64,000 nucleotides of DNA, from positions 1,306,547 to 1,370,546 of the forward strand of contig NZ_LGIQ01000009.1 of assembly GCF_001187725.1 (NCBI RefSeq). The letters are read 5' to 3'. The notes under the pieces are model-generated. The model was not told the DNA's origin and did not search any database. It saw only the letters and a program-made list of their open reading frames with translations. The first letter of the stretch is position 1; each line of letters starts with the position of its first letter. A program made the position numbers and the translations under genes. Below, piece after piece: positions 33,755-42,788 of the stretch. This stretch comes from Brevibacillus reuszeri (lineage in GTDB: Bacteria > Bacillota > Bacilli > Brevibacillales > Brevibacillaceae).

Positions 33755-35224
33755 TTACGCTTGTGGTTGGTAACGCAGGATCGGTTTTCTAGCAGCTGTT
33801 GCCTCATCCAAACGTTTTACAACGGTTGTATGCGGGGCTTCCTGTACGATTTCCGGAGTTTCTTCACATTCACGCGCAATTTGCAGCATAACATCGATGA
33901 ATTCATCCAACGTTTCTTTTGTTTCAGTCTCCGTTGGTTCGATCATCAAGCATTCATCCACAATCAGCGGGAAGTAGATTGTTGGTGGATGGTAGCCAAA
34001 GTCAAGCAGGCGCTTCGCGATATCCAATGTACGGACACCCAGTTTCTTTTGGTTAACGCCGGACAGTACGAACTCATGCTTGCACACGCGATCAAATGGC
34101 AGGTTGTACGCTGTAGCCAGGCGGCGCATCATGTAGTTTGCACTCAGAACCGCATTTTGGGAAACCTGGAGCAAGCCCTCAGGACCCATCGTGCGGATGT
34201 AGCTGTATGCACGAACAAGAATACCAAAGTTTCCGTTATAGCCTTTTACGCGACCAATAGAATCCGGGCGATTGCTATCCCAATGGAAGCTTCCATCTTC
34301 TTTCTTCGCTACGATCGGAGCTGGCAGGAATGGCTCCAGCACCTTTTTCACCCCAACCGGACCTGCACCTGGACCGCCACCGCCGTGAGGACCAGTGAAC
34401 GTTTTGTGCAAGTTGAGATGCACAACGTCAAAGCCCATGTCACCTGGACGGGCAATTCCGAGAATCGCATTCGCATTTGCTCCATCGTAATACAGCAGAC
34501 CGCCAGCTTCGTGGACGATGCTTGCCATTTCTACGATGTCTTCTTCAAATAGCCCCAGTGTATTCGGGTTTGTCAGCATCAATGCTGCCGTGTCCGAGCC
34601 AACTGCATCACGCAGCGCCTGGATATCAACCAAGCCGCGCTCATCCGACGCAATCGTAACAGTGTCCAAGCCTGCAACTGCAGCAGAGGCAGGGTTTGTT
34701 CCGTGTGCGGAGTTTGGCACGATTACTTTTGTACGATGACCTTCCCCACGGCTTTCATGGTAGGCACGAATCATCATAAGACCTGTCCATTCACCAGCTG
34801 CACCTGCTGCTGGTTGCAAGGTTACGGCGTCCATACCCGTAATTTCTGCCAGCTCTTCTTGCAGGTTATACAACAGCTCCAGTGCTCCTTGAACGGTCTC
34901 TTCCGGTTGATACGGATGCGTTTGGGCAAAGCCAGCATAACGAGCGATATCCTCGTTGATTTTTGGATTGTATTTCATCGTGCAAGAACCGAGCGGGTAA
35001 AAGCCGTTGTCTACCCCATGGTTACGACGAGACAATTCGGTATAGTGACGAACCAGTTGCAGCTCGGATACCTCTGGCAGCTCAGCTGGCGTTTCACGAA
35101 TCAAATGCTTTGGCAACAGAGAGGCAACTTCTACCTCTGGTACATCCAGCGCAGGCAAATTGTAGCCCACACGGCCTGGTTTGCTCATTTCAAAGATCAG
35201 TGCTTTCTCCTGGTCGTTACGCAC
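33755..35224 (-). CDS. gcvPB: Glycine dehydrogenase (decarboxylating) subunit 2
   Basis: A 489-residue PLP enzyme, second half of the two-part glycine decarboxylase (P protein). The PLP lysine is in LNLHKTFTGPHGGGGPG; the N-terminus contains NHGVDNGFYPLGSCTMKYNPK. With GcvPA it decarboxylates glycine and loads the aminomethyl group onto lipoyl-GcvH. GTG start with GGAGG nine bases upstream; it overlaps the gcvPA end by eight bases. Confidence 0.97.
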   Translation of the reverse strand: MRNDQEKALIFEMSKPGRVGYNLPALDVPEVEVASLLPKHLIRETPAELPEVSELQLVRHYTELSRRNHGVDNGFYPLGSCTMKYNPKINEDIARYAGFAQTHPYQPEETVQGALELLYNLQEELAEITGMDAVTLQPAAGAAGEWTGLMMIRAYHESRGEGHRTKVIVPNSAHGTNPASAAVAGLDTVTIASDERGLVDIQALRDAVGSDTAALMLTNPNTLGLFEEDIVEMASIVHEAGGLLYYDGANANAILGIARPGDMGFDVVHLNLHKTFTGPHGGGGPGAGPVGVKKVLEPFLPAPIVAKKEDGSFHWDSNRPDSIGRVKGYNGNFGILVRAYSYIRTMGPEGLLQVSQNAVLSANYMMRRLATAYNLPFDRVCKHEFVLSGVNQKKLGVRTLDIAKRLLDFGYHPPTIYFPLIVDECLMIEPTETETKETLDEFIDVMLQIARECEETPEIVQEAPHTTVVKRLDEATAARKPILRYQPQA

Positions 35225-36569
35225 GTGTGATCGCCTCCAATTCAGCCGCCAGTGTGTCGATTTCTTCTTTGGTTCTCAGCTCGGTTACCGCGATCAAGGT
35301 ATGCTGTACCAGCTCTGGATAATCCAGCCCCAGATCGTAGCCACCGATGATGCCTGCAGCCAGCAGCTTTTTGTTAACCTCTGCAACCGGCTTATTCAGC
35401 TTCACGATAAATTCATTGAAGAACGGGGAAGCATTCACTACTTCCAACCCTTTCGCTTCCAATGCTTTTTTAGCGTAGTGGGCTTTTTGCAGGTTCATCA
35501 TTGCCATTTCTTGTACGCCGTTTTTACCGAGTGCTGTCAGAGTGATTGCAGCAGCAAGTGCAAGCAAAGCCTGGTTGGAGCAAATGTTCGAAGTCGCTTT
35601 TTCACGACGGATATGCTGTTCACGCGCTTGCAAGGTCAGAACGAAACCGCGCTTGCCGTTCTCATCCTTGGTTTGACCGACGATACGGCCTGGCATTTTG
35701 CGCATCAGCTTGGTTGTAGTGGCAAAGTAACCGCAGTGTGGTCCACCAAAGGAAGCAGGAATGCCGAATGGCTGCATGTCTCCGATCACGATGTCCGCTC
35801 CAAGCTTGCCTGGTGCTTCCAACACGCCCAGTGATAGTGGATTGGAAGAAGTGATCAGGAGAGCGCCTTTGCCATGGGCAATCGGCTCAATAGCAGCCAG
35901 GTCTTCTACGTTTCCGAAGAAGTTCGGATACTGAACAATCACAGCAGCCGTGTTGTCGTCAATGAGTGCTTCCAATGCAACTGGATCAGTCACTCCGTCA
36001 CTGTTTGTCCCTACTTCGATCAGCTCAACGTTTTGACCGTATGCATAAGTCTTCAATACGCCACGCGCTTCAGGATGCACAGCACGCGATACAATCACGC
36101 GTTTTTTGCCAGTATGACCCGCAGCCATCATGGCAGCCTCTGCCAATGAAGTCGCTCCGTCGTACATCGAGGAGTTCGCTACTTCCATACCGGTCAGCTC
36201 GCATACCATCGTTTGGAATTCAAAAATCGCTTGTAGCTCACCTTGGCTGATTTCAGGCTGGTACGGTGTGTAAGCAGTAAAGAACTCACCGCGCAAGAGC
36301 ATATGATTCACTGTACTTGGTGTGTAGTGCTGATACACCCCCGCACCGAGAAAGTTTACATGTGTGCTGAAATTCACGTTTTTGTTCGCCAGTCGTGTGA
36401 AGTACTTCACCAGATCTGGCTCAGACAGTGCTTCTGGGATATTAAGATCACCTTTGAAGCGTACTTCCTCAGGGATGTCAGCGAACAGCTCATCTATACT
36501 GTTAATTCCAAGCGTTTCCAGCATTTCGCGTTTGTCCTGATCGGTTTGGGGCAGGTAGCGGTATTTCAC
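35217..36569 (-). CDS. gcvPA: Glycine dehydrogenase (decarboxylating) subunit 1
   Basis: A 450-residue first half of glycine decarboxylase, with FLGAGVYQHYTPSTVNHML, TAYTPYQPEISQGELQ and the SMYDGATSLAEAAMMA loop. GTG start with GGAGG nine bases upstream. It forms the active P protein with GcvPB and shares the riboswitch-controlled transcript. Confidence 0.97.
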   Translation of the reverse strand: MKYRYLPQTDQDKREMLETLGINSIDELFADIPEEVRFKGDLNIPEALSEPDLVKYFTRLANKNVNFSTHVNFLGAGVYQHYTPSTVNHMLLRGEFFTAYTPYQPEISQGELQAIFEFQTMVCELTGMEVANSSMYDGATSLAEAAMMAAGHTGKKRVIVSRAVHPEARGVLKTYAYGQNVELIEVGTNSDGVTDPVALEALIDDNTAAVIVQYPNFFGNVEDLAAIEPIAHGKGALLITSSNPLSLGVLEAPGKLGADIVIGDMQPFGIPASFGGPHCGYFATTTKLMRKMPGRIVGQTKDENGKRGFVLTLQAREQHIRREKATSNICSNQALLALAAAITLTALGKNGVQEMAMMNLQKAHYAKKALEAKGLEVVNASPFFNEFIVKLNKPVAEVNKKLLAAGIIGGYDLGLDYPELVQHTLIAVTELRTKEEIDTLAAELEAITRA

Positions 36570-36610
36570 GAACGTTGTCCTCCTCTAATAGGATGTTTGT
36601 TGGTTACAGC

Positions 36611-37714
36611 TTAGTTTTTCGGACGTTTGTAGAATGGAGCAGCAACAACCTCTGCCTTTAGACGTTTTCCACGGATTTCTACCTCGAGTTGGGTGCCGAT
36701 AGCCGAATGCTCTGTTTTCACCAGTGCAAGGCCTACGTTCTTTTTCAAGGTTGGCGACTGGGTACCTGTGGTCACCTCGCCGATGAGCTCATCCCCTGCA
36801 TATACAGGATAGTGCGTGCGTGGAATGCCACGGTCGATCATTTCGATTCCTACCAGCTTGCGAGGCACGCCGTTTTCCTTCTGCGCCTTCAGCGCTTCCT
36901 GACCGATGAATGGAACCTCTTTGTCGACCTTAACCGCAAAACCAATGCCCGCTTCGATCGGGGTAATATCCTTGCTCAGCTCTTGACCGTAGAGCGGCAG
37001 CTTCGCTTCAAAACGAAGCGTGTCGCGTGCACCAAGTCCGCATGGCAAAAGACCGTCGTTCTGACCGGCAAGAAGCAGGGAATCCCACAGCTTGGCTGCT
37101 TGGTCAGCAGCTAAATAAATTTCGAATCCATCCTCACCCGTGTATCCTGTACGCGATACCAGAGCAGGAATGCCATCGATCACGACATTACGTTCGAAAC
37201 GGAAGAAGCCGATTTGCGTCAAATCCGTCGTTGTTAATTTTTGCAGAATCGATTCAGCCAAAGGGCCTTGAATCGCGATTTGTGCAGTTTGTGGCGAGAT
37301 ATTTTCAATCGTCACACCTGGAATCAGATGCTCCTCTAACCAGGCGTAGTCTTTGTCAATATTTCCGGCATTGATTACGAGCAGGTAATGGTCATCTGCG
37401 TATTTGTAAACGAGCAGATCATCAATCGTCCCGCCATCTGGATAGCACAGCACACTGTATTGTGCCTGCCCTACCGCGAGTTTGGACACGTCATTTGTCG
37501 TAACGTGCTGGAGGTAAGCGAGCGCACTCTCCCCTTTTACATCCACTTCTCCCATATGGGAAACATCAAACAAGCCTGCTTTTGTCCGAACTGCCTCGTG
37601 CTCCTGGCCAATACTTGAGAACTGCACAGGCAATTCCCATCCACCAAAGTCGATTGTCTTGCCGCCGTACTGTGCATAAGAATCGAACAATGGCGTTCGC
37701 TTCAGATTGGACAT
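36611..37714 (-). CDS. gcvT: Aminomethyltransferase (glycine cleavage T protein)
   Basis: A 367-residue T protein that releases ammonia from the aminomethyl-lipoyl intermediate and transfers the one-carbon unit to tetrahydrofolate. Features include GGWELPVQFSSIGQEHEAVR, SHMGEVDVKG, the folate-binding SRTGYTGEDGFEIY and LGARDTLRFEAKLPLYG. ATG 37714 has AGGAGG eight bases upstream. First gene after the riboswitch. Confidence 0.97.
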   Translation of the reverse strand: MSNLKRTPLFDSYAQYGGKTIDFGGWELPVQFSSIGQEHEAVRTKAGLFDVSHMGEVDVKGESALAYLQHVTTNDVSKLAVGQAQYSVLCYPDGGTIDDLLVYKYADDHYLLVINAGNIDKDYAWLEEHLIPGVTIENISPQTAQIAIQGPLAESILQKLTTTDLTQIGFFRFERNVVIDGIPALVSRTGYTGEDGFEIYLAADQAAKLWDSLLLAGQNDGLLPCGLGARDTLRFEAKLPLYGQELSKDITPIEAGIGFAVKVDKEVPFIGQEALKAQKENGVPRKLVGIEMIDRGIPRTHYPVYAGDELIGEVTTGTQSPTLKKNVGLALVKTEHSAIGTQLEVEIRGKRLKAEVVAAPFYKRPKN

Positions 37715-37846
37715 GTGTGGCACCTCCTGATAACCAAACGTAATGGCATTTTTCCCCTGACTCCCGAGAACCTGGCTACGCCATGTCTTTTGACGGAGCC
37801 GCGGTTGCATTTGTACCTGACAGGAATACATAAATCCCTATCTGCA

Positions 37847-38104
37847 CAAAAAAAGACAGATTCGGAAAATGGTACACCTAAATAAGGGTGCCCATTTTTC
37901 CTCCTCTGTCCTTTGTACCTGAGAGTTACCTTGCGAATCAAGCGAGGCGGGGATCTCCCTCACTTGCAAGTTTCCCCTTTGGTGGCTCCTACCTGAGCTC
38001 TCTCCAGAGTTGCGTCCAGTAGAGGTACTTTTGCCTGAGAGATTCACCGTTTCCGGCTTGCTCCTTCGGCGCTGCAATGGTGATCGCAGTCTCTCCCTGC
38101 TACT
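37847..38104 (-). promoter_or_regulatory. Tandem glycine riboswitch with terminator
   Basis: The minus strand carries two glycine aptamers: the first (about 37985-38104) has GCCGAAGGAGCAAGCCGG, and both contain CTCTCAGG signatures; the second spans about 37906-38010. A terminator follows: GACAG and an AAAATGG stem pair with CCATTTT and CTGTC, then seven Ts at 37848-37854. Glycine binding is known to switch gcv expression on by preventing termination. The leader to gcvT is about 130 bases. Confidence 0.93.
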
Positions 38105-38134
38105 ATCATTCGCGGTGGTTAGATGGTCATACAT

Positions 38135-38150
38135 AAGTTATTGATAACTT
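38135..38150. promoter_or_regulatory. Palindrome upstream of the glycine riboswitch
   Basis: AAGTTATTGATAACTT, 7-bp arms with a two-base centre, just upstream of the riboswitch on the gcv side. It may bind a regulator near the gcv promoter, whose elements were not clearly found. Confidence 0.35.
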
Positions 38151-38240
38151 TTCCATACTAGGAAAGGAACTTTCTCCTTTATCCTACCACGAGACTACGC
38201 TGTTGAAAATATACAAATTAACAGTCAGCTTAAGAAATAC

Positions 38241-38269
38241 TTAACAAAATGATATTTCCATCATAAAAC
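38241..38269 (+). promoter_or_regulatory. Candidate promoter for the SNF2 helicase gene
   Basis: TTAACA (38241-38246), 17 bases, TAAAAC (38264-38269), 62 bases before the chosen helicase start. Both hexamers are partial matches. Confidence 0.35.
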
Positions 38270-38330
38270 GTTAAGTTTTTTCGAGATAGACATGAAAGTT
38301 ATGGCAGAGCTACGCAAAGGAGTAACCAAT

Positions 38331-40031
38331 ATGCCGAATGTTCCAGTTTCATTTGATACAAGTTGGATCGATCCACTCTCGGAGCGCCTGAAGCAGGATG
38401 GGCCCTGGGACAAATGGGAGCTATGGAAGCTAGCACTGGAAGCAGAGGAAGCCATGGCTGTTCGTGAGTTTGACCAATTGCAGTGCCTCAAGTACCTGCC
38501 TCTCCTCTCCCCCTTTCCTCATCAGCTCCAGACAGCCGAGCGTGTTCTGATGGATATGCGTGGAAGGGCCATTCTTGCTGACGAAGTCGGTTTGGGAAAG
38601 ACGATTGAAGCGGGACTGATCATGAAAGAATATATGGTTCGAGGTCTGGCAAAAAAAATACTCATTCTCGTCCCGGCGTCCCTCGTCATTCAATGGACGA
38701 AAGAGCTGCAACAAAAATTCGGGATTCCTGCTGTCGCCCAGAAAAAAGAATACATGTGGCGTCAGCATGAAGTAGTGGTCGCTTCCATCGATACAGCCAA
38801 GCGTGATCCGCATCGCCGGCACGTATTGGACATTGATTACGATATGCTCATCATCGACGAAGCCCACAAGCTTAAAAACAAACGAACCCGCAACTACCAA
38901 TTCGTAAAAGAAATCCGCAAAAAATATTGTTTGCTGTTAACCGCAACCCCAATCCAAAACGAAATGGATGAGCTATACAATTTGATTAATTTGCTTAAAC
39001 CGGGCCATCTTGGTCACACTACCTCTTTTTCCTCTAATTATGTGGAAGGCAAGCGGCAGTCGAAAAATAGTGAAAAGCTGCGTGGGGAAATCGAAAAAGT
39101 CATGATTCGCAACAAACGCAGCGATGGCGGGATTCAGTTTACGAGTCGTCGCGTGCAGTCCGTCCCGATTGAGCTGTCCAAAGAAGAATTGGCCCTCTAT
39201 GATGGTGTAACCCGGTTTGTCCGTGAACAGTACCAGTCCGGAATTGGCGGCTTCAATTCACTTGCCCTCATCACCTTGCAGCGTGAGGTCTGCTCCAGCA
39301 AGGAAGCTGCGTTCATGACGCTGTACAACATGCACCAGCGTATGGCGGAGGGTTCTCCACTACGCGAGCAAATCCTCAACCTTGTTGAGATGATCAAAAA
39401 AATCGATACGCACTCCAAAGCAGCTAAAACGGTCGAGCTGATTCAACAAATGAATGACAAGGTCATCATTTTCACGGAATATCGAGCGACTCAAAATTAC
39501 TTGCAAAAATACTTGCACGATCATGGCATCACGTCCGTGCCATTTCGCGGCGGTTTCAAGCGCAGCAAAAAGGATTGGATGACAGACCTGTTCCAAAATC
39601 GCGCCCAAGTATTGATTGCGACAGAAGCAGGCGGCGAAGGGATCAACCTCCAGTTTTGCAACCAAGTCATCAATTACGATCTCCCGTGGAATCCGATGCG
39701 CGTCGAGCAACGGATTGGGCGGGTGCATCGACTGGGACAAAAACGAGATGTGCATATTTACAACATGTCCACTGTCGGCACGATTGAAGAAAACATCCTG
39801 AGTCTGCTTTATGAAAAAATTGATTTGTTTGAGATGGTGATTGGCGAGCTCGATGATATTGTGGAGAGATTGAGCCTGAGTCAGTCGCTTGAGGAAAATT
39901 TGATTCAAATCATCATGGATTCTCGCTCCAATAAAGAAATGGCCTTGAAATTGGACAATATGGGCCATGCGATACGTGCCGTTCGTCAATCACGGACAGA
40001 GGCTCCTCTATCAGAAGCTGCCGATCAGTAA
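38331..40031 (+). CDS. yqhH: SNF2-family helicase (YqhH)
   Basis: A 566-residue SF2 ATPase/helicase. Walker A is ADEVGLGKTIEAG, motif II LIIDEAHKLKN, motif III LLTATPIQNEMDELYN, and the C-terminal half has ATEAGGEGINLQ and RIGRVHRLGQKR. Such proteins remodel protein-DNA complexes or RNA polymerase; the cellular target of YqhH is not known. ATG 38331 has GGAG eight bases upstream; earlier ATGs lack one. It lies divergent from gcv, as in Bacillus. Confidence 0.92.
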   Translation: MPNVPVSFDTSWIDPLSERLKQDGPWDKWELWKLALEAEEAMAVREFDQLQCLKYLPLLSPFPHQLQTAERVLMDMRGRAILADEVGLGKTIEAGLIMKEYMVRGLAKKILILVPASLVIQWTKELQQKFGIPAVAQKKEYMWRQHEVVVASIDTAKRDPHRRHVLDIDYDMLIIDEAHKLKNKRTRNYQFVKEIRKKYCLLLTATPIQNEMDELYNLINLLKPGHLGHTTSFSSNYVEGKRQSKNSEKLRGEIEKVMIRNKRSDGGIQFTSRRVQSVPIELSKEELALYDGVTRFVREQYQSGIGGFNSLALITLQREVCSSKEAAFMTLYNMHQRMAEGSPLREQILNLVEMIKKIDTHSKAAKTVELIQQMNDKVIIFTEYRATQNYLQKYLHDHGITSVPFRGGFKRSKKDWMTDLFQNRAQVLIATEAGGEGINLQFCNQVINYDLPWNPMRVEQRIGRVHRLGQKRDVHIYNMSTVGTIEENILSLLYEKIDLFEMVIGELDDIVERLSLSQSLEENLIQIIMDSRSNKEMALKLDNMGHAIRAVRQSRTEAPLSEAADQ

Positions 40032-40073
40032 GCGAACGGTACTCGCATCTTAAACTAGAAAAGAGGATAACCC

Positions 40074-41201
40074 ATGCAGCAACAACAAGTCCGTCAATTC
40101 ATAGAACGCTATCTTGCCAGCTTTTCTGCTCATATTGTCGAAACCCATCCCGATTATCTTACCGTAAAGCTGCCCGTCGAGGTGGATAAGGATATCGGGA
40201 ATCGCCCGTTTTACTGGAGCTGGGTGGAAAAAATGAATCTCGCGTACCAGCCCCTGGTTGTGACGTTTGCCTTTCATCCCGAACGTATGCCGGATGGTTT
40301 ACGCGCAGAGCATATGCATCTGGGCGCTTCACGAATGCAGCAAATTTTTGCTTCAACACGTAAGCATGGACAGTTTCTCTGCATGTACGAGCAAAGTCCT
40401 CTAGCACTCGGAGCAGGAAGCAAGCGGCGCTCAGCCCCACTCGTACCGTGGCTTGGATTGAATCTCAAGGTATCCTTGCTATGTGATAAGAAGCGAGACA
40501 TTTTGTTGTACCTGGGGATAAATTTGCACAATCCGCGAATGGTGCACGACTTTACTTCATTTCTGTTTACATTACCCCTCACCCCTGCCATCCCGGATTT
40601 CTTCTATACTCTGGATCGGAGAATTACCATCGAACAAGCGCTAGAGATGGTTAAACAGGAAGTCACTAGCGTCCTTGCGCAAGAAGACCAAGAATGGGCA
40701 GAAGAAGCACGAGAGAGATTAACAGAGGAGCTGGCTATTGTATCTGCGTACTACGAAGAATTAGCTCGGCGTGAGCCGCCAGCTGAAGAGGAAGCAATGG
40801 CAGAAAGCAAGGACGAGGAAGAGACTGCGCCTACGCTCGCGGAGGAGCCAGAGTCGGTCGTAATCGATGCCCCGGCGATCTCTCCTGCGAGTGCTGTTGT
40901 CGAACAGCCGCAGACACTTGACGAATATCGCTCTTCTGGAGGACGAATCCTCGACTTTTTACGTGCGAATGGCATTCAAACGACACCTCGTGAAGAAATC
41001 AACCAGGCAGAATGGCAAAAAAGCACGCCAGAACAGGAACGGGCGCGTCGAATGGATGAGCTCAAATGGCAGTACGAACCACGCATCGAGGTCCAATTAA
41101 TTAACGGCGGGTTGTTTTATTTATACTCTGCCCCTGCACCATTTCCAACGACTTCTCTTCCTGGAAAAGCTAATACCCCCGTATCGAGACGAATCCTGTA
41201 A
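40074..41201 (+). CDS. yqhG: YqhG family protein with acidic linker
   Basis: A 375-residue protein; the first about 240 residues match YqhG (SFSAHIVETHPDYLTVKLPVEVDKD, FYWSWVEKMNLAYQ). A Glu/Ala/Pro-rich, presumably disordered, segment (about 235-290) precedes a C-terminal Trp/Arg/Glu region, making it clearly longer than Bacillus YqhG. Function unknown; it follows the SNF2 helicase as in Bacillus and may work with it. AGAGGA lies eight bases before the ATG. Confidence 0.85.
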   Translation: MQQQQVRQFIERYLASFSAHIVETHPDYLTVKLPVEVDKDIGNRPFYWSWVEKMNLAYQPLVVTFAFHPERMPDGLRAEHMHLGASRMQQIFASTRKHGQFLCMYEQSPLALGAGSKRRSAPLVPWLGLNLKVSLLCDKKRDILLYLGINLHNPRMVHDFTSFLFTLPLTPAIPDFFYTLDRRITIEQALEMVKQEVTSVLAQEDQEWAEEARERLTEELAIVSAYYEELARREPPAEEEAMAESKDEEETAPTLAEEPESVVIDAPAISPASAVVEQPQTLDEYRSSGGRILDFLRANGIQTTPREEINQAEWQKSTPEQERARRMDELKWQYEPRIEVQLINGGLFYLYSAPAPFPTTSLPGKANTPVSRRIL

Positions 41202-41310
41202 AAGAACAACGAGAAATGATCAAATGGAAAAGACAAGTTGCAACAAATCTTTTTAGCATACCTGGTTACAATAGGAATAGGATTACCTTTGTAAAAGGTG
41301 GTGCATAATT

Positions 41311-42165
41311 GTGAGCAAACGATATTTCCCTCTCATCTCTGCTCTGCTTTCCTTGCTGCTGCTTGCCTTCCCTGTCAATGCCAAGGAGGACAACAGCTGG
41401 GACAAGCAGTTTCGAGCTCAGATCACGGAATGGAAGGACGCAATCGCGAATCGTGATCCTGGCTTCAAAGAATGGCAGCAATCCGAAATGGATATTCAGA
41501 CGCTTGGGACTGGTCAGCATCAATGGCTGGTCAGCATCAAAAAATCTGGCAAGCAGGTCGGCTATTTAGTGGTCGGCGAAGATCCAGGTCCAGATCCAAA
41601 AAGCAAATTTGTCTTGTTGGAATACGGGCTAGGGGAATACATTTTGTTTGACGACGCGTTTGCGCCAAGGGAAATCGCAGCGGAGCCGGTTTATGACGGT
41701 TTCGCTTCCCATTGGCTTCTTACACAAAATCCTGGGCCACACATGGTGAACGCCAAAACCGGCGAGTCTTATCCGACTGCATTTGTCGCAAATGATCCTG
41801 TCATGGGCACTCTGCCAGCAGCAGAGCTGGTTCACAGTGGACAGCGTTTGACACAGACACGCATGCTCAAGCAGCAGGCGGCTGACCCTTTTGATCAGAT
41901 CGGCTGGGTTCATCAATTGCAGACCACCTCTGACATCACGTGGAAGCAGCTTTGGCAGGAGAAAGAAGGCACTTTTGTTACCCTTACCGTCCCTTTGCAC
42001 CATTCCGAGGTGCTTGCTCCTTTTGTCGTCAGCTCCCTGCATTTATGGGATGATCAAAACGCGTATGTCGGAGTGTGGGATGAAGGGCTGCGCTTTGTTC
42101 CCTATTCCTACGCCAAAAAAGTTGGCCAGTTTTATCTAAATCAAACAAGCTCTCCTGCCGAATAA
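41311..42165 (+). CDS. Secreted protein of unknown function
   Basis: A 284-residue protein with a signal peptide (about residues 1-24, ending VNAKE). It contains WLVSIKKSGKQVGYLVVGE-type strands and GVWDEGLRFVPY near the end. No family was recognised. GTG start with AAGGTGG nine bases upstream. It lies between yqhG and ykuS and ends at a strong terminator. Confidence 0.65.
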   Translation: MSKRYFPLISALLSLLLLAFPVNAKEDNSWDKQFRAQITEWKDAIANRDPGFKEWQQSEMDIQTLGTGQHQWLVSIKKSGKQVGYLVVGEDPGPDPKSKFVLLEYGLGEYILFDDAFAPREIAAEPVYDGFASHWLLTQNPGPHMVNAKTGESYPTAFVANDPVMGTLPAAELVHSGQRLTQTRMLKQQAADPFDQIGWVHQLQTTSDITWKQLWQEKEGTFVTLTVPLHHSEVLAPFVVSSLHLWDDQNAYVGVWDEGLRFVPYSYAKKVGQFYLNQTSSPAE

Positions 42166-42188
42166 CGGTCGGAGAGCTTGTTATTTTG
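42144..42188 (+). terminator. Terminator after the secreted protein gene
   Basis: AACAAGCTCTCC pairs perfectly with GGAGAGCTTGTT over a 15-base loop, followed by ATTTTGTT. It overlaps the last codons of the gene and may also end ykuS on the other strand. Confidence 0.85.
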
Positions 42189-42201
42189 TTGTCTCAACTG
42201 T

Positions 42202-42456
42202 TCAATGATGCTCCGTTGGAGACAGTCTTACGTTTACAGCATGGAAAACCTCGTTTACTGTCATGCCTTCTGCGTTGATCACCGGCGCACTCGTAATCGT
42301 TTTGTTTTGATCGCCAAGTACGTTTATATCCTGGCCCGTAATGACAATTGCATCAACCACTTGCTGCCAGTTTCCCAAATCCACAACATCATAACCATTT
42401 TCACACAGCATTTTTCGAATCTCGGATAGGGAATGTTCAACCGCTACTCTCGCCAT
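42202..42456 (-). CDS. UPF0180 (YkuS-like) small protein
   Basis: An 84-residue protein with SLSEIRKMLCENGYDVVDL, AIVITGQDINVLGDQ and PVINAEGMTVNEV, the conserved blocks of the UPF0180/YkuS family. Function unknown. GGAGGG is five bases before ATG 42456. Confidence 0.82.
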   Translation of the reverse strand: MARVAVEHSLSEIRKMLCENGYDVVDLGNWQQVVDAIVITGQDINVLGDQNKTITSAPVINAEGMTVNEVFHAVNVRLSPTEHH

Positions 42457-42486
42457 CTGCACCCTCCGTCCACATTCATCGTTGGT

Positions 42487-42648
42487 TTACTTGCGCCACA
42501 TTAGACGAATAGACATCGGAATTGCCCCAAACCACCGGGACGACCATGATTCCTTCGGTGTCTTGCGTTGACGACGTTCGTCTTTTGGGGTTTCCATGTA
42601 CGTGACAAACAATCTGGTCAGGTATTTCAAATACTCCTGAAAAGACAT
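42487..42648 (-). CDS. yqzE: YqzE-like small protein
   Basis: A 53-residue protein: SFQEYLKYLTRLFVTYMETPKDER, then a basic stretch and SSRWFGAIPMSIRLM, the YqzE pattern. It probably has a membrane-associated end. GGAGG is nine bases before ATG 42648; a much longer reading upstream is not supported. In Bacillus yqzE lies near comG, which is not here. Confidence 0.75.
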   Translation of the reverse strand: MSFQEYLKYLTRLFVTYMETPKDERRQRKTPKESWSSRWFGAIPMSIRLMWRK

Positions 42649-42788
42649 CGTACGTGACCTCCTTCTTGCTCGCGGATTCACGCCGTTTTGCCTGCGGCGG
42701 AGCGCTTCACTTCTAGTCTGTCCCGCCACCCCTGTTTTCAACCGTCTGGCTTTTATTTTACGCCAGTGCCACGCTCCCATGGTTCCCA

